Source of the DNA: Earliella scabrosa
Taxonomy: Eukaryota; Basidiomycota; Agaricomycetes; Polyporales; Polyporaceae
Length of the DNA: 64,000 bases
NCBI GenBank assembly: GCA_022605405.1
Contig: JABYQQ010000001.1
Coordinates: 310,001 to 374,000 of the forward strand
Reading direction: 5' to 3'
Positions 35,701 to 48,193 of this stretch are shown in pieces (the first letter of the stretch is position 1; each line of letters opens with the position of its first letter). The translations under genes were made by a program, and so were the position numbers. The notes under the pieces were generated by a model that was not told where the DNA came from, ran no database searches, and saw only the letters and a list, made by a program, of their open reading frames with translations.

Positions 35701-37006
35701 TGCTGTCTCGTCATCGATGGAGAGTCACTGCAGGTGTGTCCTGTCACCTGATTTTTACTGTAGGTTTTACTCATGATTGGTGGTGACAGCTGTGTCTCAA
35801 CATGTTCAAGAACGAGTTTATCGAGATTGCTACGAAACTGTCAGCTGTAGTCGCATGTCGATGCTCGCCAACGCAGAAGGCCGATGTCGCTCGTCTGATT
35901 CGCAAGTTCACCAAGAAGCGCGTTTGCTGTATCGGCGACGGAGGGAACGACGTCAGTATGATCCAGGCCGCGGATGTCGGTTCGTACCCCTTGTCGCTTT
36001 CTGTGCGCATACATGCTGACTTTGTGCCACAGGTGTCGGTATCGTCGGGAAGGAGGGCAAGCAGGCGTCGCTCGCCGCCGACTTCTCCGTGACGCAGTTC
36101 AGCTTCCTTACCAAGCTCCTGCTCTGGCACGGCCGCAACTCGTATCGCCGTTCTGCCAAGCTCGCGCAGTTCGTCATCCACCGCGGTCTCATCATCTCCG
36201 TCATGCAGGCCGTCTTCTCGTCCATCTTCTACTTCGCGCCCATCGCGCTCTACCAGGGTTGGCTCTTGGTCGGCTATGCGACAGCATACACCATGGCGCC
36301 CGTATTCTCCCTCGTGCTCGACCGCGACGTCAACGAAGACCTTGCCCTCTTGTATCCGGAGCTGTACAAGGAGCTCACAAAGGCATGTCCCCGCCCGCGT
36401 CCAGTGCACGTGCTTGCTAACAGTCCCGTCCGCAGGGCCGAGTGTTGTCATACAAGACATTCTTCATCTGGCTGATGATCAGCGTGTACCAAGGTTAGTG
36501 ACTGTCATCTTCCCTTTGTCTCGTCGAGGCTGAGTCGCACGGAATGGCAGGGGCCGCCATCATGCTCATGTCCCTCGTGCTGTTCGAAACCGAGTTCCTA
36601 AATATTGTCTCCATCTCCTTCACCGCCCTCATCCTCAACGAGCTCATCATGGTCGCGCTCGAGATCACAACATGGTCAGTAGCCTCCCCCGGATATCGCA
36701 CCAAGTTCCTTGTGCTGACTCGCTTTCCCCTAGGCACATCTACATGGTTGTCTCCGAAATTGCGACACTTCTCATCTACGCTATCAGTATGGCGTTCCTT
36801 CCGGAATACTTCGGTACGTCTTGAGCAAACAGACGTCGCGCCTTTGACATATAACTGACTCCGTTGTCGTAGATCTAAGCTTTGTCCTCTCTTCACGGTT
36901 CGCCTGGAAGGTGGCGGTCATTGTTGCTATCAGCGCATTCCCACTGTACATTATCAAGTTCATCCGTAGTAGAGTCGCGCCCGCGGCGTCGAGCAAGCTG
37001 TTGTAA
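32773..37006 (+). CDS. NEO1: NEO1-type P4-ATPase (phospholipid flippase)
   Basis: Endosome/Golgi flippase that moves aminophospholipids to the cytosolic leaflet in yeast. ATG at 32773 starts an acidic, hydrophilic N-terminus; exon 2 joins as [19 protein letters not shown]. Then [31 protein letters not shown] and [14 protein letters not shown] follow, both characteristic of P4-ATPases. [13 protein letters not shown] is present, then [15 protein letters not shown] with the phosphorylated Asp near 34510-34536. Next are [28 protein letters not shown] and [11 protein letters not shown] with the hinge motif near 35933. [19 protein letters not shown] and the C-terminal helices end in [18 protein letters not shown]1-specific features are VTMxKEAxDDx[12 protein letters not shown] and [18 protein letters not shown]. 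Neo1 works without a Cdc50 subunit in yeast. More than ten short introns are present. It is tail-to-tail with NST1. Confidence 0.93.
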
Positions 37007-37232
37007 CTTACGGGACCCACCCACGCGACACATCACACCCACCGCACATCAGTATGGATATTTGGAATTATTGCATTGGACGTGTCAGCGGGACATGACA
37101 TGCGTGAGGTCAGAATAGGAGACAGTGCGGTATGTATTGAACATTGGGGGGCAGGACGTGGTGAGAACGAATGAATGTCAAGATGCGAATAAACACGCGT
37201 GTGGGCGGACAAGAACGAGATGCTGCTGCTGC

Positions 37233-40200
37233 TCAGCTGCCGGTGTGGGGCGCAGCAGACGGATTATGGGGAGCAAACGGTCCTCCGAAGAAACCCGGTG
37301 TTTGCCACTCTCCAGGGTTCGGTGTGCCCCAGAGATTGGTGCCGATCGGGGGTGGAGGTCCGGGATGGCGTCCAGGGAACCCAGGAGGCGCACCAGGCGG
37401 TCCCCAAGGTGATGATACCGAAGCTCGAGGGCTGGTTGTTGTCCCACCCCAGCCTTGGCCAACCGCTCCGGGGGCGACGGAGCGTCGACCGGCCGGGGTC
37501 GTGACAACCTCGTCGTCATCTGCGAGCAGTGCAGACGAGCCGAGCACACCCTTCGGGCTTGGAGAGCGCCTGGTGGGCGACGTCGAGCCAGAACCGGAGG
37601 CGTCGCCTGCGGCTGCACTAGGTCGTGCGATGGGTGCGATGGGGGGAGGGGGACGGCCGATGGGACCGAGATCGGGAACATGAGGGCGGTTGCTGGGACC
37701 AGGAGCAAGATTGAGTTGGGTGGGAGAAGCAAGAGGGTTCGGAGTTGCACGAGACGGGGGAGCGATAGGCGCGGGAGGAGCAAGACCACGAGTGAAGCCA
37801 GCATCGAATGGGTTGGCGTTGCCGAAGCCGCGGGGGACGGCGGACGGAGCCAGAGGTGGCGGAGGACCTGGAGGAATGGACGGGCCCGGAGGAACCATGG
37901 GGACGTTGCCAACGAACGGGCCGGGACTGAACGGAACCCTGGGCGACAGTGCCGGAGGCATCACTCCCACTGCACCAACGTTCGGCGGGAAGACAGGCGT
38001 CTGCGGAGGCAGGTGCGGAGGAAGTTGCGGCGTGATGGGCGTGGCAGGCTGGGAAGCACCCACCATTGGCACACGAGGCTGTGGTTGCTGAGGCGGCTGA
38101 GGACGAGGCGGTTGGATGATAGGAGGCGCAGCAGAAGAAGGTGCTTGGGACTTTGACAGGATCTTCTTCTGAGGCGTCGGACGGCTCGGAGATGCTTGTG
38201 AGCCAGAAGGAATGGGGTTGCGCGGGGAGGTAGGGGCACGAGCGTTGTTCCGGGCGGCAGCCGCAGCGCGCTGCTGTTGCTGTTGCTGCAGAGCGCGCTC
38301 GCGAGCCTCCTTCTCGGCCTTCTCCTTCTCAGCCTTCTCCCGCTCGGCCTTCTCCTTTTCCTCCTTCTCCTTTGCGAGTCGACGTTCGCGCTCCTCCTTC
38401 TCCTGCTGTTCACGCCTCGCCTTCTCAGCAGCCCGTTCAGCAGCGAGCTTGGCCTCCCGCTCTTCACGAGCTTTACGCTCGCGCTCCTCCTTCTCCCGCC
38501 GCTCGGCCTTCGCCTTCTCCTCTCGTTCGCGCTTCTTGCGTTCACGTTCAGCTTCACGTTCCCGCTCCTCAGCAAGGCGCTTTCGACGCTCTTCCTCCTT
38601 GCGCGCCTTCTCTTCTTCCTGCGCCTTGCGTTGGGCTTCACGCCTCGCACGTTCCTCCTCACGCCGCTTGCGGTTCTCTTCCTCGATGGCAGCCTGCTTG
38701 GCTCGTTGTGCTGCCTCCTCGGCTGCCTTCTCCGCGGCGCGGGCTGCACGCTCCTCCTCCTTGGCCAACTTCTGCTGCCTGTACGACACATCGTAACTTG
38801 GCACACGACCAGGGAGATGGAACAACATACCGCTTCTTGTCCTTTTTCTTCTGGTTCTGCGACTGCTTCTTGGCCTCCCTCTCCTTGGAGATCTTGTCCT
38901 CGTCCTCAAGCTCGCGGAGAAGCTGGAGTTGGCGCTCTTGTGCCACCTTCTCGCGGTACGCCTGGAGCACGCGCTGCTCGAACATGCGTGCCGCGAAGAT
39001 GGAGAACATGCGCTTGCCCTCCTCCATCTTCTGCTCCTCCGTCATGATCTGGAACGGGCGGCCGATGTGAATCGGCAGGGGAATGGGACGAAACGGAACG
39101 AGCATACCTCCTCTTCGTCATCGTCCTCGTCGTCCTCCTCATCATCGTCCTCGTCATCGTCATCGCCCTCATCGTCCTCGTCCTCGCTGTCATCCTCAAC
39201 GTCGACTGCTGCCTCCTCCTCCCGCTGCATTCGACGCTCGGCGAGTTGCTCCATCATCTCCAAGAACTTCTGACCATCGTTCTTGAGAAGATCGTCGGCG
39301 ACCGTCAAGATGTTCCCTACTTCCGAGGAGTCAGTATACCACTGATAGAGCGAAGAACAGAGTGAGTAGACTTGCCAGTAACGGTGAGGTTGTTTCCGAA
39401 GTTGCCTAGACCATCACGCCCATTGGCTTTGGCTCCGTTAGCGGCTCGCCGACGAGGCGCAGCAGTCCTCCGATCCTGCTTCACATCGTCTTCGTCCTCC
39501 GGCTCAGCGTCCTCCTCGTCCTCCTCCTCGTCCTCTTCTTCCTCCTCTTCCTCCTCCTCGTCCTCGTATCCCTCGTCATCCGGGTAGTCATCTTCCCCAT
39601 CGTCCTCAAACTCGCTCTCCGCAGGCTTTACAGGCTTGCGCCCGTTCGCCATAACGGCGTTCTTGCCGCGCTGGGCGTTTGGAGGCTGAGGGCTGATGAC
39701 TGCGCCGTTCTTGTCCAGTTCGACGCTGCCCGGAAACGGACCCGGCCCTTGAGGAGGAGGCAGCGTCCCGCCGGAGGAGATGTATCGCTGCTGGTAGTTC
39801 GCGTACTGTTCTAGCTCCTCGTAATAAGCATCGTACAGTACCTCGAGCTCCTCCTCAATTGCATTCCTTGTTTGTGTTTGCCATGTGGAAACGGTACACG
39901 GAGATATTGCGAGGGCAGACAGGGCGAATGAATGGACAGAGGAGGAGGGGAGAATGTCAGGAAAATTTTCCCAAATGGGAAGAAAGAAAGACGTACCGCT
40001 TGCGCCCGCACACTGCACAACTGCAACTGTGCTTCTGCTGCTCCTTCATCTTCTTCAGGACGGCCTCCTTCTCGATTTTGACGAGGTTTCGGCGCTCCTC
40101 CTCGCCTAGTCCAAGCCAGAACTCTTTGATGCGCTCGCGCTCCTCGGTGGTGCTCGTGGACCATATCTTGTTATTTTTCGCCTGCGGCTGTCCCGTGGCT

Positions 40201-41531
40201 GGCGGTCTCGGCTTGTGTGGTGCGGAGGCGTTGGAGGATGGAGGCGATGGATGGTGATGGGCATGGTTGTGACCGTATGCGTGCGAGGAGATCGGCGCCT
40301 TGGAGGCCGCGCGGCGGGAGGGCGGGGGCGGGTCCTGAGCAGGGGCGGGGGTGTAGGACATGGGCTTCTTGCCCGCCGCACGAGACGACGGGGGCGGGTT
40401 AGTGGCAGCGGCGGGCGGAGGACGTGCGGCGGGCATACGGTTGGGAGCAGACACTGGCCGCCCGCCATTTGTCACCGTACCGCCCTTCCCCTCCTCCGGC
40501 CGAGCTCCGGCCGGCAGCCCGCCAGACGCCCGCACGTCCCCCGCCGCAGGCTCCGGCCCCTCCGCGCCGGCCCTCCTCTTCTTCTTCTTGTTCTTCCTCT
40601 TCGGCGCCGAGTAGCCGTTCATCTGCGCCTCCGCCGCCGCCATGCCCGCCGGCGCACGGGCGAGCGGGTCCTCGAAGCTGAGCGTGAAGTGAGCCTGCGC
40701 GCGCCGCTCGCCGGGCTCGTCCCCGAGCTCGTCCCCCTCGTCCTCGCTGTAGTACTCATCCTCCGCATACTCGTGGTCCTCGGGGTAGAGCACCACATTC
40801 GCAGCCCCGCCGTCCGCCGCCTGCAGCGCCCCGTTCGCCGCCGCCGCCTGCTCCATTGCGAGCGCGAATTGCGGGTCTGCAAAGATGGCGGGGTCGAACG
40901 GCATGCCAGGGTATGCGCCTGGTGGATACCGTCCGCCGCCGCCGCCGTCCTTGGTCGCGCCCGAGTGCATTTGCTGCGCGATTGCGTACATGGCCTGAGT
41001 CTTTTGTTCGGCGTTACCAGGCGAGCTCAATTGAGAGATAGTGTGTCGTACAAAGTTGCGCAGATGATCCGGAAAGGATGCCCAATACTCGTCGTTCACG
41101 AGTCCCCCCTCCGCCCCCTCCATGCTCCGCGCGAGATGGTCCGCCGTCGCGAGCAGTTCCGCCTCCGCCGCCGTTGTGGGCTTCAGGTGTGCTTGGAGGG
41201 ATGCCGAGAGCGACGCTGTTGTCGAGACGTGGACCGAGGCGAGCTCTGGAGACAACCCGGTACGATTGACCGTCCGGGCATGCTCGTACAGAACTCCGCC
41301 CATCGGTTCCAGTGCTGGGAGAGCCGACTCGTCGTCGTCATCATCATCGTCTTCTGCATCGTACGGTGCTGTAGTGCCGCGCTCGACGCCCTTGCCCTTG
41401 CCTTTCTTCTTCTTTTTCTTCTTCCCGTTCGTCGTCGGGGCGGCAGGCGGAGGGGCTGGTGGAGTCGCTGGTCGGGTCGTCCGAGCTGGCGCAGGTCGGG
41501 TAGCAGGTCTCTTGGCTTTCGCGGCGGTCAT
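37233..41531 (-). CDS. NST1: NST1-like stress response protein
   Basis: In yeast NST1 acts as a negative regulator of salt tolerance and its protein relates to P-bodies. The start is ATG at 41531 ([13 protein letters not shown]). An N-terminal low-complexity region carries a poly-Lys block and an Asp tract. The family hallmark near 40000-40150 reads [38 protein letters not shown] and [12 protein letters not shown]. Downstream exons carry long Glu/Asp tracts near 39500-39580 and 39110-39200. A coiled coil of over 200 residues rich in Glu, Lys and Arg lies at about 38280-38800. A Pro-rich C-terminal third ends in SAAPHTGS. The hydrophilic, acidic and coiled layout matches fungal NST1 well. Introns lie near 39970-39850, 39370-39310, 39110 and 38830-38800. 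It has roughly the family's usual length. Confidence 0.9.
39485..39590 (-). repeat. CTC/CTT triplet tract encoding poly-Glu/Asp in NST1
   Basis: Imperfect (CTC)n, TCCTCCTCG and CTTCTT units on the plus strand encode a run of Glu and Asp in NST1. A second similar tract lies near 39110-39200. Confidence 0.75.
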
Positions 41532-44148
41532 CCCAGATCGATTTCGTCGTGAAAGCAAGTAAAGAAAAGAGAGAAGCCGTCGCAGTCGTTGTGGTCGATG
41601 TCGTCGAAGGACATCGAGCCTGCGGGTCTAATCATTGTGCCCACGTGACCGATTGCGTCGATACTTAGTTTTGATATGTGCTCGAAATGGGTTATCTCAT
41701 CTTGGCTCTGGGCCTCTGGGCCTCGGCCACACGCCCAAGTTCCACTTCAACGCTCACTTCGACTGCGGACCGTGGTATTGCACCACTTTCCCTGCTTCAG
41801 GCGAAAGGTAATGGATACTGTTGCTACACGCACTAGGTTATCTTGAGGCGGGACATGAGAAGAACAGCTCTGTTTTCACTCCGGACTCAGTCCGCTGGTC
41901 ACACGAACCGCCCGCGACCCCACACGGCCCGCTCCCTTGATGCTGCGCGAGTCTCGAGGGTCGATGACATCGCTAGCGTTGAACTTGTAATGCTTGACGT
42001 AGAGCCTATAGCTACATGTGCGCCCACAGTGAGTGCCAAGTCAATTCCACCTCGGGCTTCGTGCGCTGATTGACTCCCAATCCAGATGCCCAAGATGGGT
42101 GCAGCGTGCTCTTGTCAGTCAACTATTCTTATTTACAAGTCATTAGCACGGAATGAAGCTTCATTACTCGGAACCATCTTGGTTCTGAGCTGGAATCTCT
42201 CGCGTGGTGAGGTTGTTAGATGTAAGTCTACTGACTAGAGACGTCCCACAATTCGGCCCGGTCCAAGGGCTAGGGGCCCGATGTATGCATAGGTGCACCG
42301 TGGAAGCCATAGTCGCCGCAATGTTTCCCTCGTGAGTCGTGTTCTCTTCAGAAGGCCGCCCGGCTAAGTACTCCGCTGACTACCTCACAGTAAACCGGAC
42401 CCCATGCCTAAGTCATTTGATTGGATCGCACATCAAGGCGCGAATCGTTTTCACTGTCGGATCGCGAGGGATTCCTTCCATCGCAGCTGTCACAGTCAAG
42501 CATAAACCGGTCATTGACTGTACAGCTCTGCGTCTATCACGGTACATGCGTATAGGGCGGCGATAATGTTGACGTACTCCTCTTCCTACTAACGATCATA
42601 AGGCCGGCGACCGATCCAAATAGGGAACATGGCGATGAGGAGATTCGCTCTTCCCATTCACTGGCAACCCGTCATCGCGTCATCCATTGTACGCATCTCC
42701 TTCAGTTGTTACAGCATTCTGACAGACATTGAGACATTTCGGTTGTTTAGGTGCGTTTCCGTTGGTTTGCTTCCGTAGGGCACAATCGTCTAGTCGTGTA
42801 GTGGCGCGTTGTACTCGGCTCGAGCTCCAACGTCCGTCAATAAAGCTGAGACAGATATCATCTGCATGCTCAAGCGCTTCGTGAACATGTCAGGACCCTG
42901 AAGAAATATGGACATGTCCTCGTCGCTCTTGAATGACGTGGATCCTTCTCGATGGCACACTTCTCATCTGCTCTACCGCTGCCACCTGGGGATGGGCAGG
43001 CGATACCAGGATGTGTTGGCGCTGGCATGGCGGAGGCCGAGTACACTGAGTTATGACCCATTGCATTCTAGGATCAACTGCCGTGGTGAGGTACCTCTTC
43101 TACTGGAACCCTAGCGAGGTCTCCGGCCTCAGTCAAACCACACCCGTATGTTGACGTCACAGTATAAGCACGACAAGCAAAAGACAAGCCTTGGACGTTG
43201 GGTAACCGGACGAGGGCCAAGAGACCCAAGAGCCCAAGACCGCACCCACAACTTGCAAGTCATGTTCGGCATATCCATTAAGAGATCTTAAGGGCTACCG
43301 AGCAGATTGCGATGCACCTCCCTCCCGAAGTCAGTTCTGCACCGTCTTCCTTGATTTTGAGCTTGCGTGTGCTGTAGACGACCGCCATCCTGCTGGCCGA
43401 TTTTCAAGTACCCCTGGAGTCGCAGCAGCCAAGCCGAAGGGGGGCAAGTTTCTCGGGCCGCTGATGGAGGCTAGCGCTCGTCGATCGCGAATCGCGATCC
43501 CGGTAATGCAACCGCAGCATCCTCCACTCACCGTCTGCCAAGCTCGTTTTCTCTGTCTTGTCCCTCTTCCATCTCCTTCCGACTCTTGTTTTCCTGAATT
43601 CGATGCTCAGTCACTCTCACAACGCATCGAACTGGCGGCCGGCGCGAGTGGGCGTACTGAAACGTCCAGAGACATGGCTGTTCCCAGGCTAAAGGGGTTG
43701 CCGCACGCGCCGAATTGTGGATCTAGATCCAAAGCAGCTGTTCACGGCGACCTCCATCTCCGAACGAACAGGCTGGATCCGGGAGTCGGCCTTATTTGCC
43801 CATGAGCTGCGCAATGAACAGGGCGATCGCTGCTGAGCTGCTCACTCGTCGCCCTCTGCATCTGCATGAGCTCGGAGGTCATGGCACGTCGGGTGCACGG
43901 GCGACTCCTCAGGTTAGCCGCATCGTGAAGTCCTGCGGCTAACGTGAGGAGCGGGGCTGGAGGCGGGGCTTCCAATCTGATGTTGTGTCGCAGAGAGCCT
44001 GTGATCAGTGGAGATTACGCCTCATGTTGTCACCGCCATTATATTCGCGATGGTGGTCGAGTGATCAGCCTTTCTCAGGGCCGCGCGCTCGCGTCCTCTC
44101 GCGTGGTCCGTTTCGTCGTTACAGTCCGGACTTCCAGTCCGAACCGAG
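41532..44148. other. 2.6-kb intergenic region
   Basis: Separates NST1 (-) from the first GH79 gene (+), in divergent orientation. No recognisable domain or credible exon chain was found on either strand. Confidence 0.5.
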
Positions 44149-44155
44149 TATAAAT
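44149..44155 (+). promoter_or_regulatory. TATA box of GH79 copy A
   Basis: TATAAAT 73 bp upstream of the ATG at 44228. Confidence 0.65.
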
Positions 44156-44227
44156 GCATCCGCCCCGCATTTCCAGCGCATCTTTCCCTCCCTCCGACGC
44201 CCAAGGCCCCGTATACCCCTGCAGCGC

Positions 44228-46844
44228 ATGGTGGTCAGCATGTACTATCCGCTCCTTGCTCTCTCGTCATGTCTCTTCACCTCTGCCGTGCATGCTGAAG
44301 TCACCATCTATGGGCTCTTTGGGCAAACGACAGCCGCACCCGTCCAGTCTCCCGGCCTGTCTACCTCCGCCGCGCCGACCCCTACGTCCTGGTACACTGA
44401 CAATGGCCCCCCTTCATTCACCCAGCTGGCGGCGTACAACCCGGTGTACCTGCCCCCACCACCGATCCCCGATCCGCCTCCCGCGAACCAGTTCGCGATT
44501 GGAGTTCCTAGCGATGCGAACCTCATGGAAGGGCTCTCTATCAAGCAGACGGGCCAGTTCTTTGGCTTCTCCATCGAGATGTCCGTCGTGAACCAGCTGA
44601 GTGAGTGCTCCGTTCCGTCCTCCCCCCGCATCCGATCCCGCGCTCCGTCAATGCGGAGATACGTTGTTTTGCGTTATGGGTGCTGATGGGTTCTTGAATA
44701 TGTTGCGGCGCTGGTGGTCTATTTTAGTCGGGACAAATGCGTGAGTGGCATCTGCCAAATTCCTCTTTGTTTGACGTCCAGACCCTGATCGACGCCTTTC
44801 CCCACGTCGGTCAGAAATACCCTCAAGGTGCCCTTCCTGAACTACATGAGCATCCTCGCCGAGAAGGCTGGGTCCGTCCACATCCGGGTGGGCGGTAACA
44901 CGCAGGAATACGCGTATGTAGTCGATTCACTCCCGGATGGCAAGATTCTGGAGAAGAACAAGGAGGATTCGAGGAACCCGGTACTTGTAGTCCACTTCAT
45001 AATCTGACATGGCGGCTGACCTTCTCGTTTGCAGACGCAAACTCCCGTGATCGCGATCACGGACGAACTCTTCTACATGCTCGCGAACGTGTCTTCTCTC
45101 GTGAACATTCACTGGTACCTCGGTGCGCCCGACCAGGTTCCCCAAGTGGATAGCTGCGAAAGCTGACGATCAATACCAGGTATCCCCTTCAACGACACCG
45201 CCAACTGGCGCTTGCAGATCGCCGAAAAGGGCGAGCAGATCCTGGGTGACAGACTCATCGCTCTCCAGGCGTCGAACGAACCCGATCTGTACGGACGGCA
45301 CGGACACCGCAAGCCAGAATACAGCCCGTTCGACTTCTTCGGTGAATTCGCCGAGTTCACGCAGGCGTACGAGGCGGACACCTTGGTCAGTCGGAAGAAC
45401 AACATCATCGCACCGAGCACGTCCTATGCCGTCTGGTCGCCGGAGCAGGTCTGGGACACCGGCTTCGTCGAGGCGTTCAACCCGTACCTCAGTCACCTCG
45501 CCGTTGAACAGTGAGAGGCACTCGCCATTCTTTCGCTCTCACATTCTGACCCGCGTGCCCCCCTAGCTACCCGAGCGACAACTGCGCGGTCGTGTGGCCG
45601 GATCCGAACAACCCGCCCAAGGACCCGCAGGAGATGTGGCCCCAGTACCTGACGCACAACGCGGGGATCAACTTCGCGCAGCCGTACCTGAACTCGACCG
45701 CGCTCGCGCAGCAGTGGGGCAAGCCGTTCCTGCTGTTCGAGACGAACTCGGCGTCGTGCGGCGGGTTCCCCGGCATCAGCGACTCGTTCGGCGCGGCGCT
45801 GTGGGGCATCGACCACGCGCTGCAGCTCGCGCACAGCAACTTCTCCGGGACGCTGTTCCACTTTGGTGGCCAGAACGTGTCGTACAATGTGAGTCGTGCT
45901 TTGAGCGGTGTGTAAGGGAGCGCGTGCTGACCGGCCTGGGCCTCGCCTGCAGCCCTTCACCGGTAAGGAGTCCGCATACGGCGCGCGTGTAACAGATACT
46001 GAATAAGCCCACTCGCAGCTGCGCCGACGAACGTGTCGGGCTTCGCGGGATGGACGACGCACCCGCTCTTCTACTCGTCCGTATTCGTCGCGGAGGTGAT
46101 GGGCAAGTCGAACACGACGCAGATCAAGGACATGTTCCCGAACGAGGGCAACGACAAGACGCCCGCGTACGCGGTATTCGAGAACGGCCGCTTCTCAAAG
46201 ATGGTGATGCTCAACTACATGAACGACCCGTCCGGCGCGAACGACTACACGGCGACGATCTATGTCGGCGGCAGCGGCTGGAACGAGGCCAACGCCGCGC
46301 CCGCGTCGGTCAAGGTCAAGTACCTCCTCGCGCCGTCCGTGTCTGAGAAGAACAACGTGACGTGGGCGGGACAGGTCAGTGTCCTCCTCCTCGTCCTGCT
46401 CGGTGATGCGTGTGCTGACCATCTTGATCGGTGCGCGCACAGACGCTCGGCGGGCAGTTCGCGTCCGATGGGCGATGGAAGGGCGAGGAGGTGGTCCAGG
46501 ACGTGCCGTGCGACCAGGCGCAGAACATGTGCCAGATCCGGGTGCCCGCGCCGGGAGCGGCGCTCGTGTTCTTCTCGGACGAGGCGCAGGCGGCGGCGGT
46601 GGGGGGCGAGGAGGTGCAGACGTTCGCGACGACGGTGAACACGAAGGTCAAGAACACGGTCTCGATCGACCCCGAGGTGCTCGCGACGTCGAACGGGGAG
46701 AGCGGGAAGCAGAGGCTGGGCCATCATGGCGGGACGAGCTTCGGGTCGGGGACGAGCGGCGCGATGGCGCTCGTTGCTCCGGGTGCGGTCGCGCTCCTTA
46801 GCATGTTTGCGGGGATGGGCATGATGATGAGGATGTCGCGGTGA
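44228..46844 (+). CDS. GH79 beta-glucuronidase-like enzyme, copy A
   Basis: Secreted glycosidase expected to release glucuronic or 4-O-methylglucuronic acid from glycans such as arabinogalactan proteins. ATG at 44228 (a second in-frame ATG at 44240) starts a signal peptide ending near VHAEVTIYG. Exons begin 44228-44600, 44728-44740 (13 nt), 44815-44980, 45035-45122 and 45180-45510, and more follow to the stop at 46844. The catalytic clan GH-A layout is visible: SVHIRVGGNTQEYAYV, ALQASNEPDLYG with the acid/base Glu near 45278, and PFLLFETNSASCGGFPGISDSFG with the nucleophile Glu near 45738. The C-terminal GH79C beta domain includes YLLAPSVSEKNNVTW and IRVPAPGAALVFFS. A hydrophobic last stretch (ALVAPGAVALLSMF) after a Gly/Ser-rich spacer suggests a GPI anchor signal. 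All key residues are kept. Confidence 0.92.
44728..44740 (+). other. 13-nt micro-exon, GH79 copy A
   Basis: TCGGGACAAATGC lies between attttag and gtgagt. Joining phase 1 at 44600 to 44815 gives I-G-T-N-A before NTLKVPFLN. Confidence 0.85.
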
Positions 46845-48193
46845 GCTTGGGCTGACTATCATGAGGTCGGTGGTTGGATCTACGCCTTGATATATGCTTT
46901 GGAGGGCCAGGCGGGAGGACGGCCCCTGATGCATCTGCTGTGCCTGCTGCTGGTCACCATCTGTAAATTATTCGGAACTCGTTAATGTACTCCCACGCAG
47001 CGCTTCGTTACTACCATTGCTTTTAGTTGACCCGCAGGTGAGTGCTTCAATCCGTTGTCCAGTAGGGCCGCACGCTGACGGGTACCGGTATGCAAGGCAG
47101 GAATACATACCATTCGTTTGATCTCCGATATCATGGCCCTCCTCTCAAGATGTAAGGTGTGCACAGTGCACCGTGATCGTGCTGTAATGGTAAGGCGACG
47201 TCTGTCCTCTGTCGCATGTTCAAGTGACCCGAGTCTCCGTTGCTGACCATCACTCACACAACTGATCTAATTGCACATAGTATGCCGCCTCGACGTTCCG
47301 ACTGTCGCTTGCGGACTGAGCTCAACCTGCTCAGTGCAGTCAGTGGCTGGATCACAGTCTGGTTCCTGGCACCACGCAAGGCATAAGCAGTCACAGCGTA
47401 GAGTAGTCTACGCTGTGACTGCTTGTGCCTACTATCCTACGCTGTGACTGCTTATGCCTTTGGCGGACCGCATGAACCCACAGAGCTCTCGGTCGTTGCG
47501 ACCCCCTCCAGCACGGTGTTGGTCAACTGGTATGCTGGCGGTACCGTGCCACTGGCCTCTGGCGCAGTAGTAGGGTGCGGACTTGGCCTGTCCACCTGTC
47601 TGCCCGCCTGTCTGTCTCTGGACGTCTGTCTGTCAGACCGGAGCAAGCGACGGCGTGTCCTTGCAATAGAATGGGATGATAGTTCGTCCTTTCCTTAGAT
47701 TGACGCGGCTTGCGGGCGAGATTATATTTGGCGAGCTAATTTTGACTTCGCTGCGCACGTACGTGATCCTCTCTATATTTGACATTTGTCCTGCTACTGG
47801 ACCCACCGCTGCAGGCATCTAGTTCTCTGGTTGCAGGTAAAGAACGGTTCTGACTCCGTGCTACTTGAAGTTGCGCCGTAAGTGAAAGATTGGAAGAGAA
47901 TGCCTTACCATTCTACAAAATGTACTCCTAACGTGTTCCATGCGCAGCAATTGGCAGGTTACTTCCCGATATGGATGTGGAGTAGGGGCGTGGGATGTGA
48001 TTGGAGGACCTCTGTTCTATTCTTGTCACAGTTTGTCTCGAAAGCACTGCGGACGCGACGTTGTCGGTTCTGTCATAACCATGTGTTGCATGCTCCATCG
48101 GCGGCTCCAGCTCCGTTTCGCCCCTTCTCCCCTTTTCTCCTTCCACCATTCTGTACTGGTCTCTCGTCGCTCCCTTACGCCTCGACATCTGCC
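46845..48193. other. intergenic region between GH79 copies A and B
   Basis: No gene is supported. It contains the palindromic repeat at 47380-47458 and CTGT-rich sequence near 47590-47640. Confidence 0.55.
47380..47458. repeat. three-copy 22-bp inverted/direct repeat
   Basis: The arm at 47380-47401 (core AAGCAGTCACAGCGTAG) has its exact reverse complement at 47437-47458 and a one-mismatch reverse complement at 47408-47429. The transcript or single strand could form alternative hairpins with loops of 6 or 35 bases. No coding meaning is seen. Confidence 0.9.

Noticed and set aside
40215..41552. Plus-strand open frame of 445 codons
   Set aside because: It is the antisense shadow of the NST1 coding exon; Arg-rich low-complexity translation with no domain.
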